A stretch of DNA of 64,000 nt from Eutreptiella sp. 'Long Island Sound 2002' (lineage: Eukaryota > Euglenozoa > Euglenophyceae > Eutreptiales > Eutreptiaceae). Both the position numbers and the translations under genes were made by a program. The stretch covers positions 60,917,919-60,981,918 of the forward strand of contig OZ038385.1 in assembly GCA_964036045.1 (NCBI GenBank), in the 5' to 3' direction. Below the pieces are notes generated by a model. The model was not told the DNA's origin, ran no database searches, and worked only from the letters and a program-made list of their open reading frames with translations. Shown here piece after piece: positions 1 to 9,960 of this stretch (position 1 is its first letter; the number at the start of each line of letters is the position of its first letter).

Positions 1-364
1 GTGATGGCACCATTTGCCCTCTGGACCATAATCCGGCCACCACATGACCCCAGAAGTCGCATTCAGCTCCCTCCACCGAAGCGTCCTGTGTATTGGGCTG
101 CAACCCAACCAGATACCGCATCACACCATGGTTAGAAGCTCACATGGCGCAGTATCACATATGTACACTGGAGACCTTTGTGGTTGTGCGAAGCTCTACG
201 ACGCCCGTTGTTCCTTGACCCCTGAGACACTGCACCCCCTTCAAGAGAAGAGTCCCTCGGGCACCGCTATGACACTACAAAGGCTTCGACTCCTTCGCGA
301 GTCATGAAGGGGCATATCGTGACTAGTGATGTTGAAACGGAACTTTCTGCTCGGGTTGTTTTGC
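1..364. other. Unassigned sequence at the left edge
   Basis: No gene, RNA or repeat was recognised here. Short open frames exist but show no domain, and their composition is unremarkable. The segment ends where a satellite fragment begins. Confidence 0.3.
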
Positions 365-880
365 CTACACACAGGTGTTTAAAGGCAAAAGTGTTACTTT
401 TCTCGAAAAAGCAAAAAAATGACGGTGTGACTTGTTTAGAGGGTGAAAGATCATGCCAACCATGCTGCGAGGTGAATCCGGCACCTGCAAAATAGGGTGG
501 GGGGCCCGTAAACGGAGCCCCCAAGCCGACAACACGCAGTTTTTTTGCACAACATTGGTAGGTTTAGGCCATTTTTTGACAAATAATGGCCTTTTTCAGC
601 TTCATTCGGCCCGGAATGACCTATTTTCTGGCACCCATACCCAGCAACAAACATGCTTTTGAGTCAAGCACCTGCACAATAGGGGGGGGGGGGCTTGAAC
701 TCAGCACCCGAGCCGAAAAAACAATTTTTTTTACCAAAATTGGCATTTTTAGGCCATGTTTGGGCAAAAATGGTCTTTTCTTGAGCGGGGTGGCCTTGAA
801 ACCCCCATTTTCAAGCTATCCTACGATGCAACAAATGGCGTTTTGAGTCAGGCAGCGGCAAACTCGGCTAGGAGGGTCTT
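365..880 (+). repeat. Satellite A fragment (about 2-3 units)
   Basis: The segment is AT-rich with G-runs and repeated ATTTTTGGCC-type blocks. It opens with the same edge (a TTTAAAGGCAAAAGTGTTA-like stretch followed by CATGCCAACCATGCTGC) that opens the much longer array at 19,404. Later units carry the motifs AGCACCTGCAAAATAGGG, TTGAACTGACC and AACACATG/AACAAATG seen in that array. Two loci sharing the same left edge suggest that this repeat is moved or copied as a unit. Confidence 0.7.
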
Positions 881-1159
881 GAACTGACCAAACTAAGAAA
901 AAGTGCTTTTCCAATGCTTTGAGGCATACTCTATTTGTATTAGAGATACACTGAGCACACAGGCATTTTTATCTTAGTATTGGCCCAACCAAAAGTGGTG
1001 ATAACACAGTTTGACCTATGGAACCAAACACCCAATCAGGATATGGAGTGGACCCCTCAATCCCCTATCAATGTGAGGCAATTCATCTTTTCCTGAGTTG
1101 ACTGAGAACTGACATACCCAGGGCAGAGCCTATGAATTTATCTATGTTTTCTCATGAAT

Positions 1160-1248
1160 TCTTAGCTGTCCTAGTGGTATGCACCCTAGGGGGCTGGGCA
1201 CCTCTTTTTCAGAGGTCCTAGGTTCAATTCCCGGTCAGCCTAGCTAAG
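1160..1248 (+). other. tRNA-like / SINE-like pol III promoter segment
   Basis: An A-box-like stretch (TGTCCTAGTGGTATGCA, about 1,167-1,183) is followed by a perfect B box (GGTTCAATTCC, 1,221-1,231). Between them is an ACCTC/GAGGT stem with a seven-base loop (TTTTTCA) that resembles an anticodon arm. CTTAGC and GCTAAG at the two ends are complementary. The spacing between D arm and anticodon arm is too long and the variable loop too short for a normal tRNA. I read it as a tRNA-derived SINE or a decayed tRNA, not a working tRNA gene. Confidence 0.45.
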
Positions 1249-1777
1249 TAGGAAGATCCCATGTGACATGGCAGTGACCTCATCGCCACATGCCCTGCCA
1301 CCTCAGCACATATGGGACCCAAAACAAAGAGTGCACATCACCTGAGATGGAACTATGGAGACTGAGTGGCCATGGGGCAGTTTTCAAACTCTTTTTCCAA
1401 AACATTTCAGCTATCTTTGTGAATATGCAATCAGATGTGCCTTGAGTTGCAACTTTTGTGAATACTCTTTCATCTTTCAGTGTTTACACTGCACCTCTTC
1501 ATGCTTTGATCTTGATTCTCTTCCACTTGCTTATCTCTGGCTTGGGCTATCCTGGATTGATTGTATTTCAGCAACTAAATCATTTTCATCTTCAAAAACA
1601 AGTAGCAGGAAACCCTACACCAGCAGCAAGCAGCAAGAGAGGCACAAACACAGCGTTGAAATCACTATAAAACTTTCTGGTAGCAGAGGCAGACTGTCTC
1701 TCCGTACCGGCAGCAACCCCGTGCCGTACAACCAGTGCGCCGAGATCAGTCACATATAAGCAGAAGGGCGAACGAAG
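1249..1777 (+). other. Leader region upstream of gag
   Basis: This is non-coding sequence before the gag reading frame, where the 5' LTR and primer-binding site of the gypsy element would lie. I found no matching copy downstream of the integrase (after 33,917), and no clear TG...CA LTR ends, so the LTR is missing, diverged or not recognisable by eye. Confidence 0.3.
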
Positions 1778-3709
1778 ATGGATACAAAGAAAGAGGACAC
1801 CGACGTGAAGACAGCGGCTGACGCACCAACAAGGCCAGCACCTGGTGAACCTGGACCTGGACCTAGCGCTGTACCTTCGGAGCCCTTACATGGGCCAGTG
1901 GACGTGGCGGAGGATTCGTTGGAAGGACTCCAGTCGGCCTTCCGGGCCCTCTCAGTCGAGGAGGTGGTCACTCATCGTGTGAAGAGGAAGAGAGAGAGCG
2001 AGAAGGATGCTGGAGACGAAGCAGACGAAGGAGAGGACCAAGGGCAAGACTTGACGAATGAGCCTACCTTCGAAGGCGCACCAAGCGCTTCTGGCCTCCA
2101 CGCATCACCCTCTCCTATAACCACCACACTCCCAATTCCAGACCCAGCTGCTGCAACATCCACACCCATAACCAACCCACCTATGGCTGAGGGCAAAGGC
2201 TTTACTCGTATGCCTACCTACCCTGCCTATGGTTTGGGCCCACCTACCACTACGTTTCTTGAGGCAACTACTGCCAGTGAGCCGCCGGCTTTCAGTTCTG
2301 CGCCGCGATGGTATGCGGCTGACTATCACCATCCTCTACCTGCTACGGCAGCCTATGTGGATGTTCTTGGGTATGCAACCTTGAGTGGGTTGAAGAGAGG
2401 ACCTGAGTCTCTTGGAGGCAGGAGTAGAGGATCGGGGAGATCCTCCAACAGGTCCCTGACGCGGTCGGGAATCAACGAGGTGCTCCGAGGAGCCACCTCT
2501 AAAATCGTGGGCGACCTCACTCAAGAGATTCGAGAGAAACTGGAGCCCCTGATGATACCGCCCCAAGCGTCACCTACCACGATGGGAGTGTCACCCTATC
2601 GAGTACAGGCCAACCACCTGGTGGCAGGGCTGACAAACACCCTGGGGAGCCTGAGGAGCCGACCGATGCCGACCCCTGCAGCGATACCGAAAAGTCCTTT
2701 CGTACCGAGAACGGCCCAGCCGCCCTACAGCCACGTGACGAACTCTACGAGAGCCGAGCTGGACCGGCTGGGGCTCCCAGCCTTGAGGGCAATGGTGGAC
2801 GTGGAGCCTTATGGCTCTGGTGATCTAGGCGGAGACCCCTCCGATGATGAGCCTCCGTCTATGACTTCTGCTACGCCCTCGGAGGACGATGACCCGGAGG
2901 ACCCCGAGAACCCAAGTGGGAAGAAGAAGAAGAAGAAGAGGAAGACCCGACGCACTGAGGGACGCAGGTCTCAGGAGGCGAAGGCTATCGCCACCTCCAA
3001 GATCGTGGTGAACGTGCCTGAGTTCACAGGCAAGGACCTCAGCGAGTTCGCTGAGAATTTTGGCCGGTTCCTCCGATTGACCGGCCAAACCCACGCTAGT
3101 GGACGGGTCAAGTGCGATCTGCTCCTGCAGTGCTGCAAGACCAAGTACCTGGAGAAGCAGGTCAGGCAGATCGTGACTAACTCCGCCACCCTTGCCGATG
3201 TGTTGGTTGCCTTGGAGAGGCAGTACCCGACCTACGAAACCGACCTCTCCATCAGGGCCGAGATCCAGAACCCTCCCGTGCTGCCCAACAAACCCAAACC
3301 TGGCAAGGTCTCTGAGCTGTTGGCTGACCTGGATCACTGGGCTGGAGGATTGACGCCCGGTTCCTACAGCAGCGACGACCTGCTATTCTGGTTGGTGGCT
3401 AAGCTCCCTCGTGAGCTGTGGGACGAGTGCCGTTCGACGGCAGAGGGCAAGGCTAGATCCCTGCGCTACAAGGATCTATGCGTGCTACTCCTGGAGCTGG
3501 CGCTGGAGAAAGAAAGCGACCAGCACCTGAACAACTACCGTCCTGGAGGAGGAGGCTCTAGAGGCCATGGCAAAGGGTACCAAGGATCCAGACTTGGTCA
3601 GGGGACTACCCCCAAACACGCCCACGCCCGTATCATGGAGAACGTCAAGGAGCTCTTCTGGTGTGATGCCAGAGACGAGCAAGGCCACCTGCAGCACGCC
3701 CCTGACTGA
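1778..3709 (+). CDS. gag: Gag-like capsid polyprotein of a Ty3/gypsy-type retrotransposon
   Basis: This 643-residue open frame encodes a structural protein that would form the retrotransposon particle. The first ~370 residues are low-complexity, rich in Pro, Ser, Thr and acidic residues, with a Lys/Arg-rich patch (KKKKKKRKTRR) near residues 385-395. A conserved capsid-like region follows (about 408-600), starting at NVPEFTGKDLSEFAENFGRF and including LLFWLVAKLPRELWDECR. I recognise this region as a gag family common in dinoflagellate genomes (from memory, not searched). The ATG at 1,778 follows a non-coding leader. The frame ends at a TGA (3,707-3,709), but the same frame continues into a zinc-knuckle and basic region, so the stop is probably a mutation inside a longer gag. 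Confidence 0.8.
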   Translation: MDTKKEDTDVKTAADAPTRPAPGEPGPGPSAVPSEPLHGPVDVAEDSLEGLQSAFRALSVEEVVTHRVKRKRESEKDAGDEADEGEDQGQDLTNEPTFEGAPSASGLHASPSPITTTLPIPDPAAATSTPITNPPMAEGKGFTRMPTYPAYGLGPPTTTFLEATTASEPPAFSSAPRWYAADYHHPLPATAAYVDVLGYATLSGLKRGPESLGGRSRGSGRSSNRSLTRSGINEVLRGATSKIVGDLTQEIREKLEPLMIPPQASPTTMGVSPYRVQANHLVAGLTNTLGSLRSRPMPTPAAIPKSPFVPRTAQPPYSHVTNSTRAELDRLGLPALRAMVDVEPYGSGDLGGDPSDDEPPSMTSATPSEDDDPEDPENPSGKKKKKKRKTRRTEGRRSQEAKAIATSKIVVNVPEFTGKDLSEFAENFGRFLRLTGQTHASGRVKCDLLLQCCKTKYLEKQVRQIVTNSATLADVLVALERQYPTYETDLSIRAEIQNPPVLPNKPKPGKVSELLADLDHWAGGLTPGSYSSDDLLFWLVAKLPRELWDECRSTAEGKARSLRYKDLCVLLLELALEKESDQHLNNYRPGGGGSRGHGKGYQGSRLGQGTTPKHAHARIMENVKELFWCDARDEQGHLQHAPD

Positions 3710-4273
3710 GAGCAGCGAGACTGCTTCGTAGTCCAGGGGAAGCAGCAGGAGAAGAACACCGGCGCCAAAGCGAAGCTGCCGGATCATTACAGGTGCACCA
3801 TCACTTGTGCCTTCTGTGGGAAGAGGAAGTACTACGAGGATGAGTGCTACCATAAGCAACGCCTATCGGCGAAGCTTAAGGGTGAGGATCCTGGCAAAGG
3901 CTCAGGCAAAGGTGGAGGCAAAGGCAAAGGCAATGACTCCGGCAAGGGCAAGTCGAAAGGACGTGGACAAGGGCAAGACAAGAGTCAAGGTGGACGAGGA
4001 GGACGCGCTAATTGCCAGCCAGACAAGGACAACAAGAACACGGACAAGAACGGAGGCAACCCCAACCCTAATCCAGGGGGGAACTCCGAGCCCTCTGGAG
4101 GGCAGTCTGGTCGTACCACACGCTCACAGACGCAGGCCCAGAAAGAACAAGGGGCCAAGCGTGAGCATGAAGGTGGTGATGACGGCAACGCTAAGAAGAG
4201 AAGCCGTTTCATGAGGATGGCCCGCAAGCTGCGGAACAAGGGGTTCAAGGTGACCTGTCCCGCGGAGTTCTGA
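3710..4273 (+). pseudogene. Gag C-terminal part: damaged zinc knuckle and Gly/Lys-rich basic tail
   Basis: This continues in the same frame as gag after its TGA. It begins EQRDCFVVQG and holds a retroviral-type zinc-knuckle remnant, C-AF-C-GKRKYYEDE-C. The histidine of a CCHC box would fall where a tyrosine now stands, so the nucleic-acid-binding site looks damaged. A long GKGKG/SKGRGQGQ-rich basic stretch follows, then RFMRMARKLRNKGFKVTCPAEF up to a second TGA (4,271-4,273). The continued frame across both stops supports one ancestral gag-pol polyprotein. Confidence 0.65.
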
Positions 4274-5553
4274 CGGGGACGCTCCGGTGGCACCCAAGAC
4301 CTGGTGTTTTGGGTACGTATCCGACTAGGGGGACGCGAATACCTGGGGGTATTGGATACTGGCGCCACCATATCTATAGTGGCCAAGAAAATTTTACATT
4401 GTGGGAGCCTGAAGAACACCATGACCACCGCGGCTATACGAATGGGGGATGGACATGTGGTGCACAGCTGCGGGGACCGTGAAGTGGAGGTACCTATGGG
4501 CTCCCGGACTATCGCCCATCGGTTCTATGTGATGGACACTGAGGCCTTCGACTTTGTATTGGGGACTGACTTCTTCGTGCAGCACTCCCAGATACAATCC
4601 CTGACGCTGCAAGCGCCCTACCTCCTCTTCGTGGACCACGGTAGTGGCAGAGAGTCTGTGCCACTGGAGCAGTCGGAACATACCTCGAGTTACCTGAGGC
4701 TATCGAAGGAGGAGCCCTCGAACATGATGGCGGCCTCCAAAACTGAGGACTATCAACTATTGGGGGAAGTCCTAGACCAAGGTCTGAAGGAGTTGGGTTA
4801 CTCTAGAGAAGCCCTGAGTGTGGAGTTGTTCGCCAGCGACAAGCAGCATGTACTGGACCTTTCCTGCAGCAAGGGGAAGAACTGCAGCTACAAATTTTAC
4901 TGGCCCTCTTTGGGGATGGCCTACGGGAACCCCAGGTTCAGTGAACTGGGGAAGGTGCTGACCAAGGTGGCCTTGGAACGTTCCCGTATGGTCCTGTGTT
5001 CCCCCGATTGGGGAGCCCATGGGGGCAACGAGTACTGGCGAAACCTCCTGGACAGGCTGACTATCAGCTCTGTTCGGTTACCTGATGAGGCCATCTACGT
5101 GCCTCTGGGGCGTAAGAAGCCTATTGGGAAACCTGGATGGGGGAGTATGCTCAGCTTGGTGGACGGAGGTCTTACCTCCATCCCCTGGGAGGACCTGGAC
5201 CCGACTCTGGTCCAGGCTATACAACGAGAAAGCGATGGACTCGCCTTGGGTGACTTGAAGGATCGACTACGACCTCAAGATGCTATTGAGACTATACCCA
5301 GAGGAGATGAGTACGTCGTGACTGACACCAACGCCCCCAACTCTCCCTGCCATGTACCTGTTCCTGATGGAGTCTCTGAGTGTGGACTATCTGAGCTACC
5401 TAGCTCTATCCACTCAGAGGACGAAACCGAGCACGACGCCTTCTTCGTGCAGACCTGTGTGGAGGAAGTGGAGAACGCCAAGTACGTCGCCCCACTGAAA
5501 CCCGTACTCTCCATGAGGGTGGAAGACCCCGTGGACGAAGAGCTGGACCCTCG
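4274..5553 (+). pseudogene. Retropepsin-like aspartic protease and pol spacer of the gypsy element
   Basis: The same frame as gag goes on with an aspartic-protease domain. LGVLDTGATISIVAKK (about 4,345-4,392) contains the DTGA catalytic loop, and VLGTDFF (about 4,555-4,575) is the typical second motif of the fold. After it comes a ~300-residue acidic region of unknown role (for example KFYWPSLGMAYGNPRFSELGK and WGAHGGNEYW) that I also associate with this family. The element should continue into reverse transcriptase. Instead, right after the codons for DPRS (5,553) the sequence turns into the hexamer array. The frame stays open through the array only because the repeat has no stop. No RT or RNase H of this element was found in the window. 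Confidence 0.75.
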
Positions 5554-6872
5554 ATCTTCTCCGTCTTCGTCTCCGTCTCCGTCTCCTTCTCCGTCTCCGT
5601 CTCTGTCTCCGTCTCCTTCTCCGTCTCCTTCTCCGTCTCCTTCTCCGTCTCCGTCACCTTCTCCGTCTCCGTCTCCGTCTCCGTCTCCTTCTCCGTCTGC
5701 TTCTCGGTCTCCGTCTCCTTCTCCGTCTCCTCCTCCGTCTCCGTCTCCTTCTCCTTCTCCGTCTCCTTCTCCTCTTCCGTCTCCGTCTCCTTCTGCTTCT
5801 CCGTCTGCTTCTCCGTCTCTGTCTCCTTCTCCGTTTCCGTCTCCTTCTCCGTCTCCTTCTCCGTCTCCGTCTCCTTCTCCGTCTGCTCCTCGGTCTCCGT
5901 CTCCTTCTCCGTCTCCTCCTCCGTCTCCGTCTCCTTCTCCGTCTCCTTCTCCGTCTCCTTCTCCGTCTCAGTCTCCTTCTCCGTCTCCTTCTCCGTCTCC
6001 TCCTGCGTCTCTTCTCCGTCTCGGGCTCCGTCCTCGTCACCTTCTCCGTCTCCGTCTCCTTCTCCGTCTTCTTCTCCGTATCCTTCTCCGTCTCCTTCTC
6101 CGTCTCCGTCTCCTTCTCCGTCTCCTTCTCCACCTCCGTCTCTGTCTCCGTCTCCGTCTCCTTCTCCGTCTGCTTCTCCGTCTCCGTCTCCTTCTCCGTC
6201 TCCGTCTCCGTATCCTTCTCCTTCTCCGTCTCCGTCCCCTCCTCCGTCTCCTTCTCCGTGTCCTTCTCCGTCTCCGTCTCCTTCTCCTTCTCCTGCTCCA
6301 CGTCCGTCTCCTTCTCCTTCTCCGTCCCCGTCTCCGTGTCCGTCTCCTTCTCCGTCTCCGTCTCCTTCTCCGTCTCCGTCTCTGTCTCCTTCTCCGTCTC
6401 CATCTCCGTCTCCGTCTCCGTCTCCGTCTCCTTCTCCGTCTCCGTCTCCTTCTCCGTCTCCTTCTCCGTCTCCTTCTGCGTCTCTTCCCCGTCTCCGGCT
6501 CCGGCTCCGTCTCCGTCTCCTTCTCCGTCTCCGTCTCCTTCTACGTCTTCTTCTCCGTATCCTTGTCTGTCTCCTTCTCCGTCTCCGTCTCCTTCTCCGT
6601 CTCCTTCTCCGTCTCCGTCTCCGTCTCCGTCTCCGTCTCTGTCTACTTCTTCGTCTGTTTCTCCGTCTCTGTGTCCTTCTCCGTCTCCTTCTCCGTCTCC
6701 GTCTCCTTCTCCTTCTCCGTCTCCTTCTCCTTCTCCGTCTCCTTCTCCGTATCCGTCTCCTTCTCCGTCTGCTTCTCCGTCTCCTTCTCCGTCTCCTTCT
6801 CCATCCCCGTCTCCTTCTCCTTCTCCGTCCCGGTCCCCGTCTCCGTCTCCTTCTCCGTCTTCGTCTCCTGGG
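5554..6872. repeat. Pyrimidine-rich hexamer array (CCGTCT / CCTTCT)
   Basis: About 1.3 kb of mixed CCGTCT, CCTTCT and CTCCGT units, often as 12- or 18-base higher-order blocks. The top strand is almost all C and T apart from the G of CCGTCT. The repeat lacks stop codons in most frames, which makes very long artificial proteins: Ser-Pro, Leu-Arg and Ser-Val-Phe repeats on plus, and Gly-Asp/Glu, Glu-Thr-Lys and poly-Arg on minus. It starts abruptly inside the retrotransposon pol frame. Confidence 0.95.
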
Positions 6873-8370
6873 CTCGGGCCGTGCTTCATTCCGCCCCGGA
6901 TGCTCGGACCTGGGGCGTCTTTTTGTCTTTATGTTTCCGTTGCCTCGGACGTTCCATCCCGTGGTACCGGGTTCACCCCTGGACGATCCAGTCCGGGGGC
7001 TAGTGCCGTGCTTCGTTCCGTCTCGGATGCTCCATTCCGGGGCGCCTTTTAATTGTATTCTCTCCTTTGCCCCGGACGCTCCAGTCCGTGGCACCGGGTT
7101 CACCCCCGGACGATCCAGTCCGGGGGCTAGTGGCGTGCTTCATTCCGCCCCGGATGCTGCAATCCTGTAGCGTCATTTTTTCGTATTCTCTCCGTTGCCT
7201 CTGATGCTCCAGTCCGGGGCACCGGGTTCACCCCCGGACGATCCAGTCCGGGGGCTAGTGCCGTGCTTCTTTCCGCCCCGGATGCTCCTATCCGGGCCGT
7301 CTTTTTATCGTATTCTCTCCGTTGCCTCGGACACTCCAGTCCGGGCTGTCTTTTTATCGTATTCTCTCCGTTGCCCCGGACGCTCCAGTCCGTGGCACCG
7401 GATCCACCCCCGGACGATCCAGTCCGGGGGCTAGCGCCGTGCTTCCTTCCGCCCCAGATGCTCCAATCAGGGGCGTCTTTTTGTCGTTTTCTTTCCGCTG
7501 CCTCGGACGCTCCAGTCCGTGGCACCGGGTTCACCCCCGGACGATCCATTCCGGGGGCTTGCGCCGTGCTTCATTCCTCCCCGGTTGCTCCAATCCGGGG
7601 GGTCTTTTTGTCATACTCTCTCCGCTGCCTCGGACGCTCCAGTCCGTGGCACCGGGTTCACCCCCAGATGATCCAGTCCGGGGGCTAGCGCCGTGCTTCC
7701 TTCCGCCCCAGATGCTCCAATCAGGGGCGTCTTTTTGTCGTTTTCTTTCCGCTGCCTCGGACGCTCCAGTCCGTGGCACCGGGTTCACCCCCAGATGATC
7801 CAGTCCGGGGGCTTGCGCCGTGCTTCATTCCGCCCCGGTTGCTCCCATCCGGGGGGTCTTTTTGTCATATTCTCTCCGCTGCCTCGGACGCTCCAGTCCG
7901 TGGCACCGGGTTCAACCCCGGACGATCCAGTCCGGGGGCTGGCGCCGTGCTGCATTCCTCCCCGTTTGCTCCAATCCGGGGGGTCTTTTTGTCATATTCT
8001 CTCCGCTGCCGCGGACGCTCCAGTCCGTGGCACCGGGTTCACCCCCGGACGATCCAGTCCGGGGGCTTGCGCCGTGCTTCATTCCTCCCCGGTTGCTTCA
8101 ATCCGGGGGGTCTTTTTGTCGTACTCTCTCTGCCGCCTCGGACGCTCCAGTCCGTGGCGCTGGGTTCACCCCCGGACGATCCAGTCCGCCGGCTAATGTT
8201 GTGCTTCATTCCGCCCCGGTAGCTCCTATCCGGGGCGTCTTTTTGTGGTATTCTCCCCGTTGCCTCGGACGCTCCAGTCCGTGGCACCGGGTTCACCCCC
8301 GGACGATCCAGTGCGGGGGCTCGGGCCGTGCTCCCACTCGCCCCCGATGCTCCAATCCGGGGCGTCATGT
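6873..8370. repeat. 127-bp tandem array with GC-rich hairpins
   Basis: There are about eleven units. The motif CCGTGGCACCGGG recurs at 7,390, 7,517, 7,644, 7,771, 7,898, 8,025, 8,152 and 8,279, exactly 127 bases apart, with irregular steps (128 and 176) at the left end. Each unit holds several short inverted repeats such as CCGGG...CCCGG and CCGGAC...GTCCGG, plus a T-run (GTCTTTTTGT). Because 127 is not a multiple of 3, open frames wander through all phases; I do not consider them genes. Confidence 0.93.
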
Positions 8371-9960
8371 TTCTGTCTCTCCTTGCTGACTTCGGTGTTT
8401 GCGTGCGCGGTGCTGTGGTGTTTTTTTTTTTTTTTCGCGCGCCCATCGTCGTTGCTCCTCCCCCGCTCTCCCCGCTCCGCTTTGCCTTCCCCGCCCCTTC
8501 CCCTCCTTCTCTGCCCCCGGTCCTCTCTTCCCCTGCTCCCTTTCTCTCCCTTTGTGGTGGCTTTGCTGGGGCACGCACTCAAGCTCCTAGTGTCTACGCG
8601 CGCATGTTGCTATGTTTTCGGGCGGGCACACACGTTCATTCTTCTTCTCACTTTCCTGCCTGCTTTTTGTTCTCGTGCATTGTTCCTCCTTTCCTCCTGT
8701 CTCTTGTTGCATGCACTTTGTGTTGCCTTTGTCTACCACTTGTCCTCTCCTCTTTTGTTTGTTTGGGGCACGCACACAAGCTCCTACTCCTACGCATGCA
8801 TTTTGCCACCATTCTCTTCTTCCATTCAGTCATTCGTTTTGCACTCTTGCCGCACGCCATTTATATGTGTGTCACCTCGTGTAGACACCGTGGAGAACGC
8901 CGCGGCGAACTTGCCACTTGCATTCCTGCCTACGGTGTCCGGTTTCCTTTTGTGTCTTTCTTTTTCTTCCCGTCTTGGCCTCTTTGCTTTTTTTTTTTTG
9001 GCGTCGTCCTAGCTTATGCGTGCTTGCTTTATGCATTCATGGCATGCTATGCTACTTATTCTTTATGTCATGGACTCTTTGTTTTTTTTGCGACGCCCAA
9101 GAATAAGCGTGTCTTATTGCTTGCTTGGTGGCACACGCTACTTACTCGTCGGCGTTCGGACTCTTTGTTTTTCGCGACACCCAAGAGTAAGCGTTTTTGC
9201 TTAATGCATTCCCGTCATGTTACCTTTGCCCTTTGTCTTGGACTCTTTGTTTTTTGCGACGCCCAAGAGTAAGCGTGTCTTGATGCATGCATGGCGGTAT
9301 TTGTTTGTAGCTCATCGGTTCGCGGAATCATGGTATTTTTCGTCTCCCATGTGTTGGCGTGTTTGCTTAATGCTTGCATGTCTCCCTTGTGTTTGCTTGT
9401 GGTGTCCTTGCTCCCATGTCTCATGCTATTTATTTGTCCTTCCTTCCCCCTTGTGTGTACTTTGTGCGTTGTTGACGCGCAAAAGCCGCCTAGCTCCTAT
9501 GGCATGCACGTTGCTAGGTGGTTTGGAGCACGCAAAGTTCATACTCTTCGTCTCCGCGGCTCGCTTGCTCTTGGTGTTCGCCTCTATTCATCTTCCTTGT
9601 TGTTGGAGGACACACAAGTCCCTAGCGCCTAGGGCATGCACTTTGCTAGGTGGTTTGGGGCAAGCAACGCTCAGCTTCTTCGCCGTCGCGACTCCCTTGT
9701 TCGTCTTTTTCTGTGAGTGTCCTAAATTTTTCGACCTCGCCAAACAGCGGCGTAAAATTTTTGGGGGGGTTTCTGAGGTCGGAAAAGACGATTTTTCGCT
9801 TTATTTTTTCTGGCGGTGCGTCGTTTTCTTGGTTTTTTTTTTTTCTTCTGCTGCGATCGCGCGACCTGATTCTTCTTCTTCAATGCATCCTATAGGTCCC
9901 CCAGGTCAGTACGTCCCTTCCTGCTGTTGCCGTAGCCCATCCCTATCATTCTCCTAGACA
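8371..9960. other. T-rich non-coding region with local repeats
   Basis: No gene was recognised. The region is pyrimidine-rich with T-runs. A tandem repeat of about 84 bases lies at ~9,040-9,300: GGACTCTTTG followed by a CGACGCCCAAGA-like block recurs near 9,072, 9,158 and 9,240. A second short repeat around GCTAGGTGGTTTGG recurs at about 9,510 and 9,650. A 17-codon block at 8,884-8,934 recurs at 11,963 and is listed separately. Confidence 0.5.
8884..8934 (+). repeat. Conserved 17-codon block, copy 1
   Basis: This block reads DTVENAAANLPLAFLPT. Copy 2 at 11,963-12,013 reads DSVENAAANLPLAFQPT. Of the base differences, four are synonymous third-position changes (Ala, Leu, Pro, Thr codons) and two change an amino acid. 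The surrounding sequence shows no similarity, so it could be an exon or domain fragment, or part of a dispersed repeat. I do not recognise the peptide. Confidence 0.5.

Noticed and set aside
5406-7103. 565- and 411-residue minus-strand frames rich in Arg, Glu, Asp and Gly over the hexamer array
   Set aside because: They consist of translated repeat; the unit lacks stops in several frames on both strands.
6873-8370. GGTTCACCCCC words resembling pol III B boxes or a tRNA T-arm in the 127-bp units
   Set aside because: One mismatch to the B-box core, no A box at the right distance, and the hairpin loop is one base too short for a T-arm.
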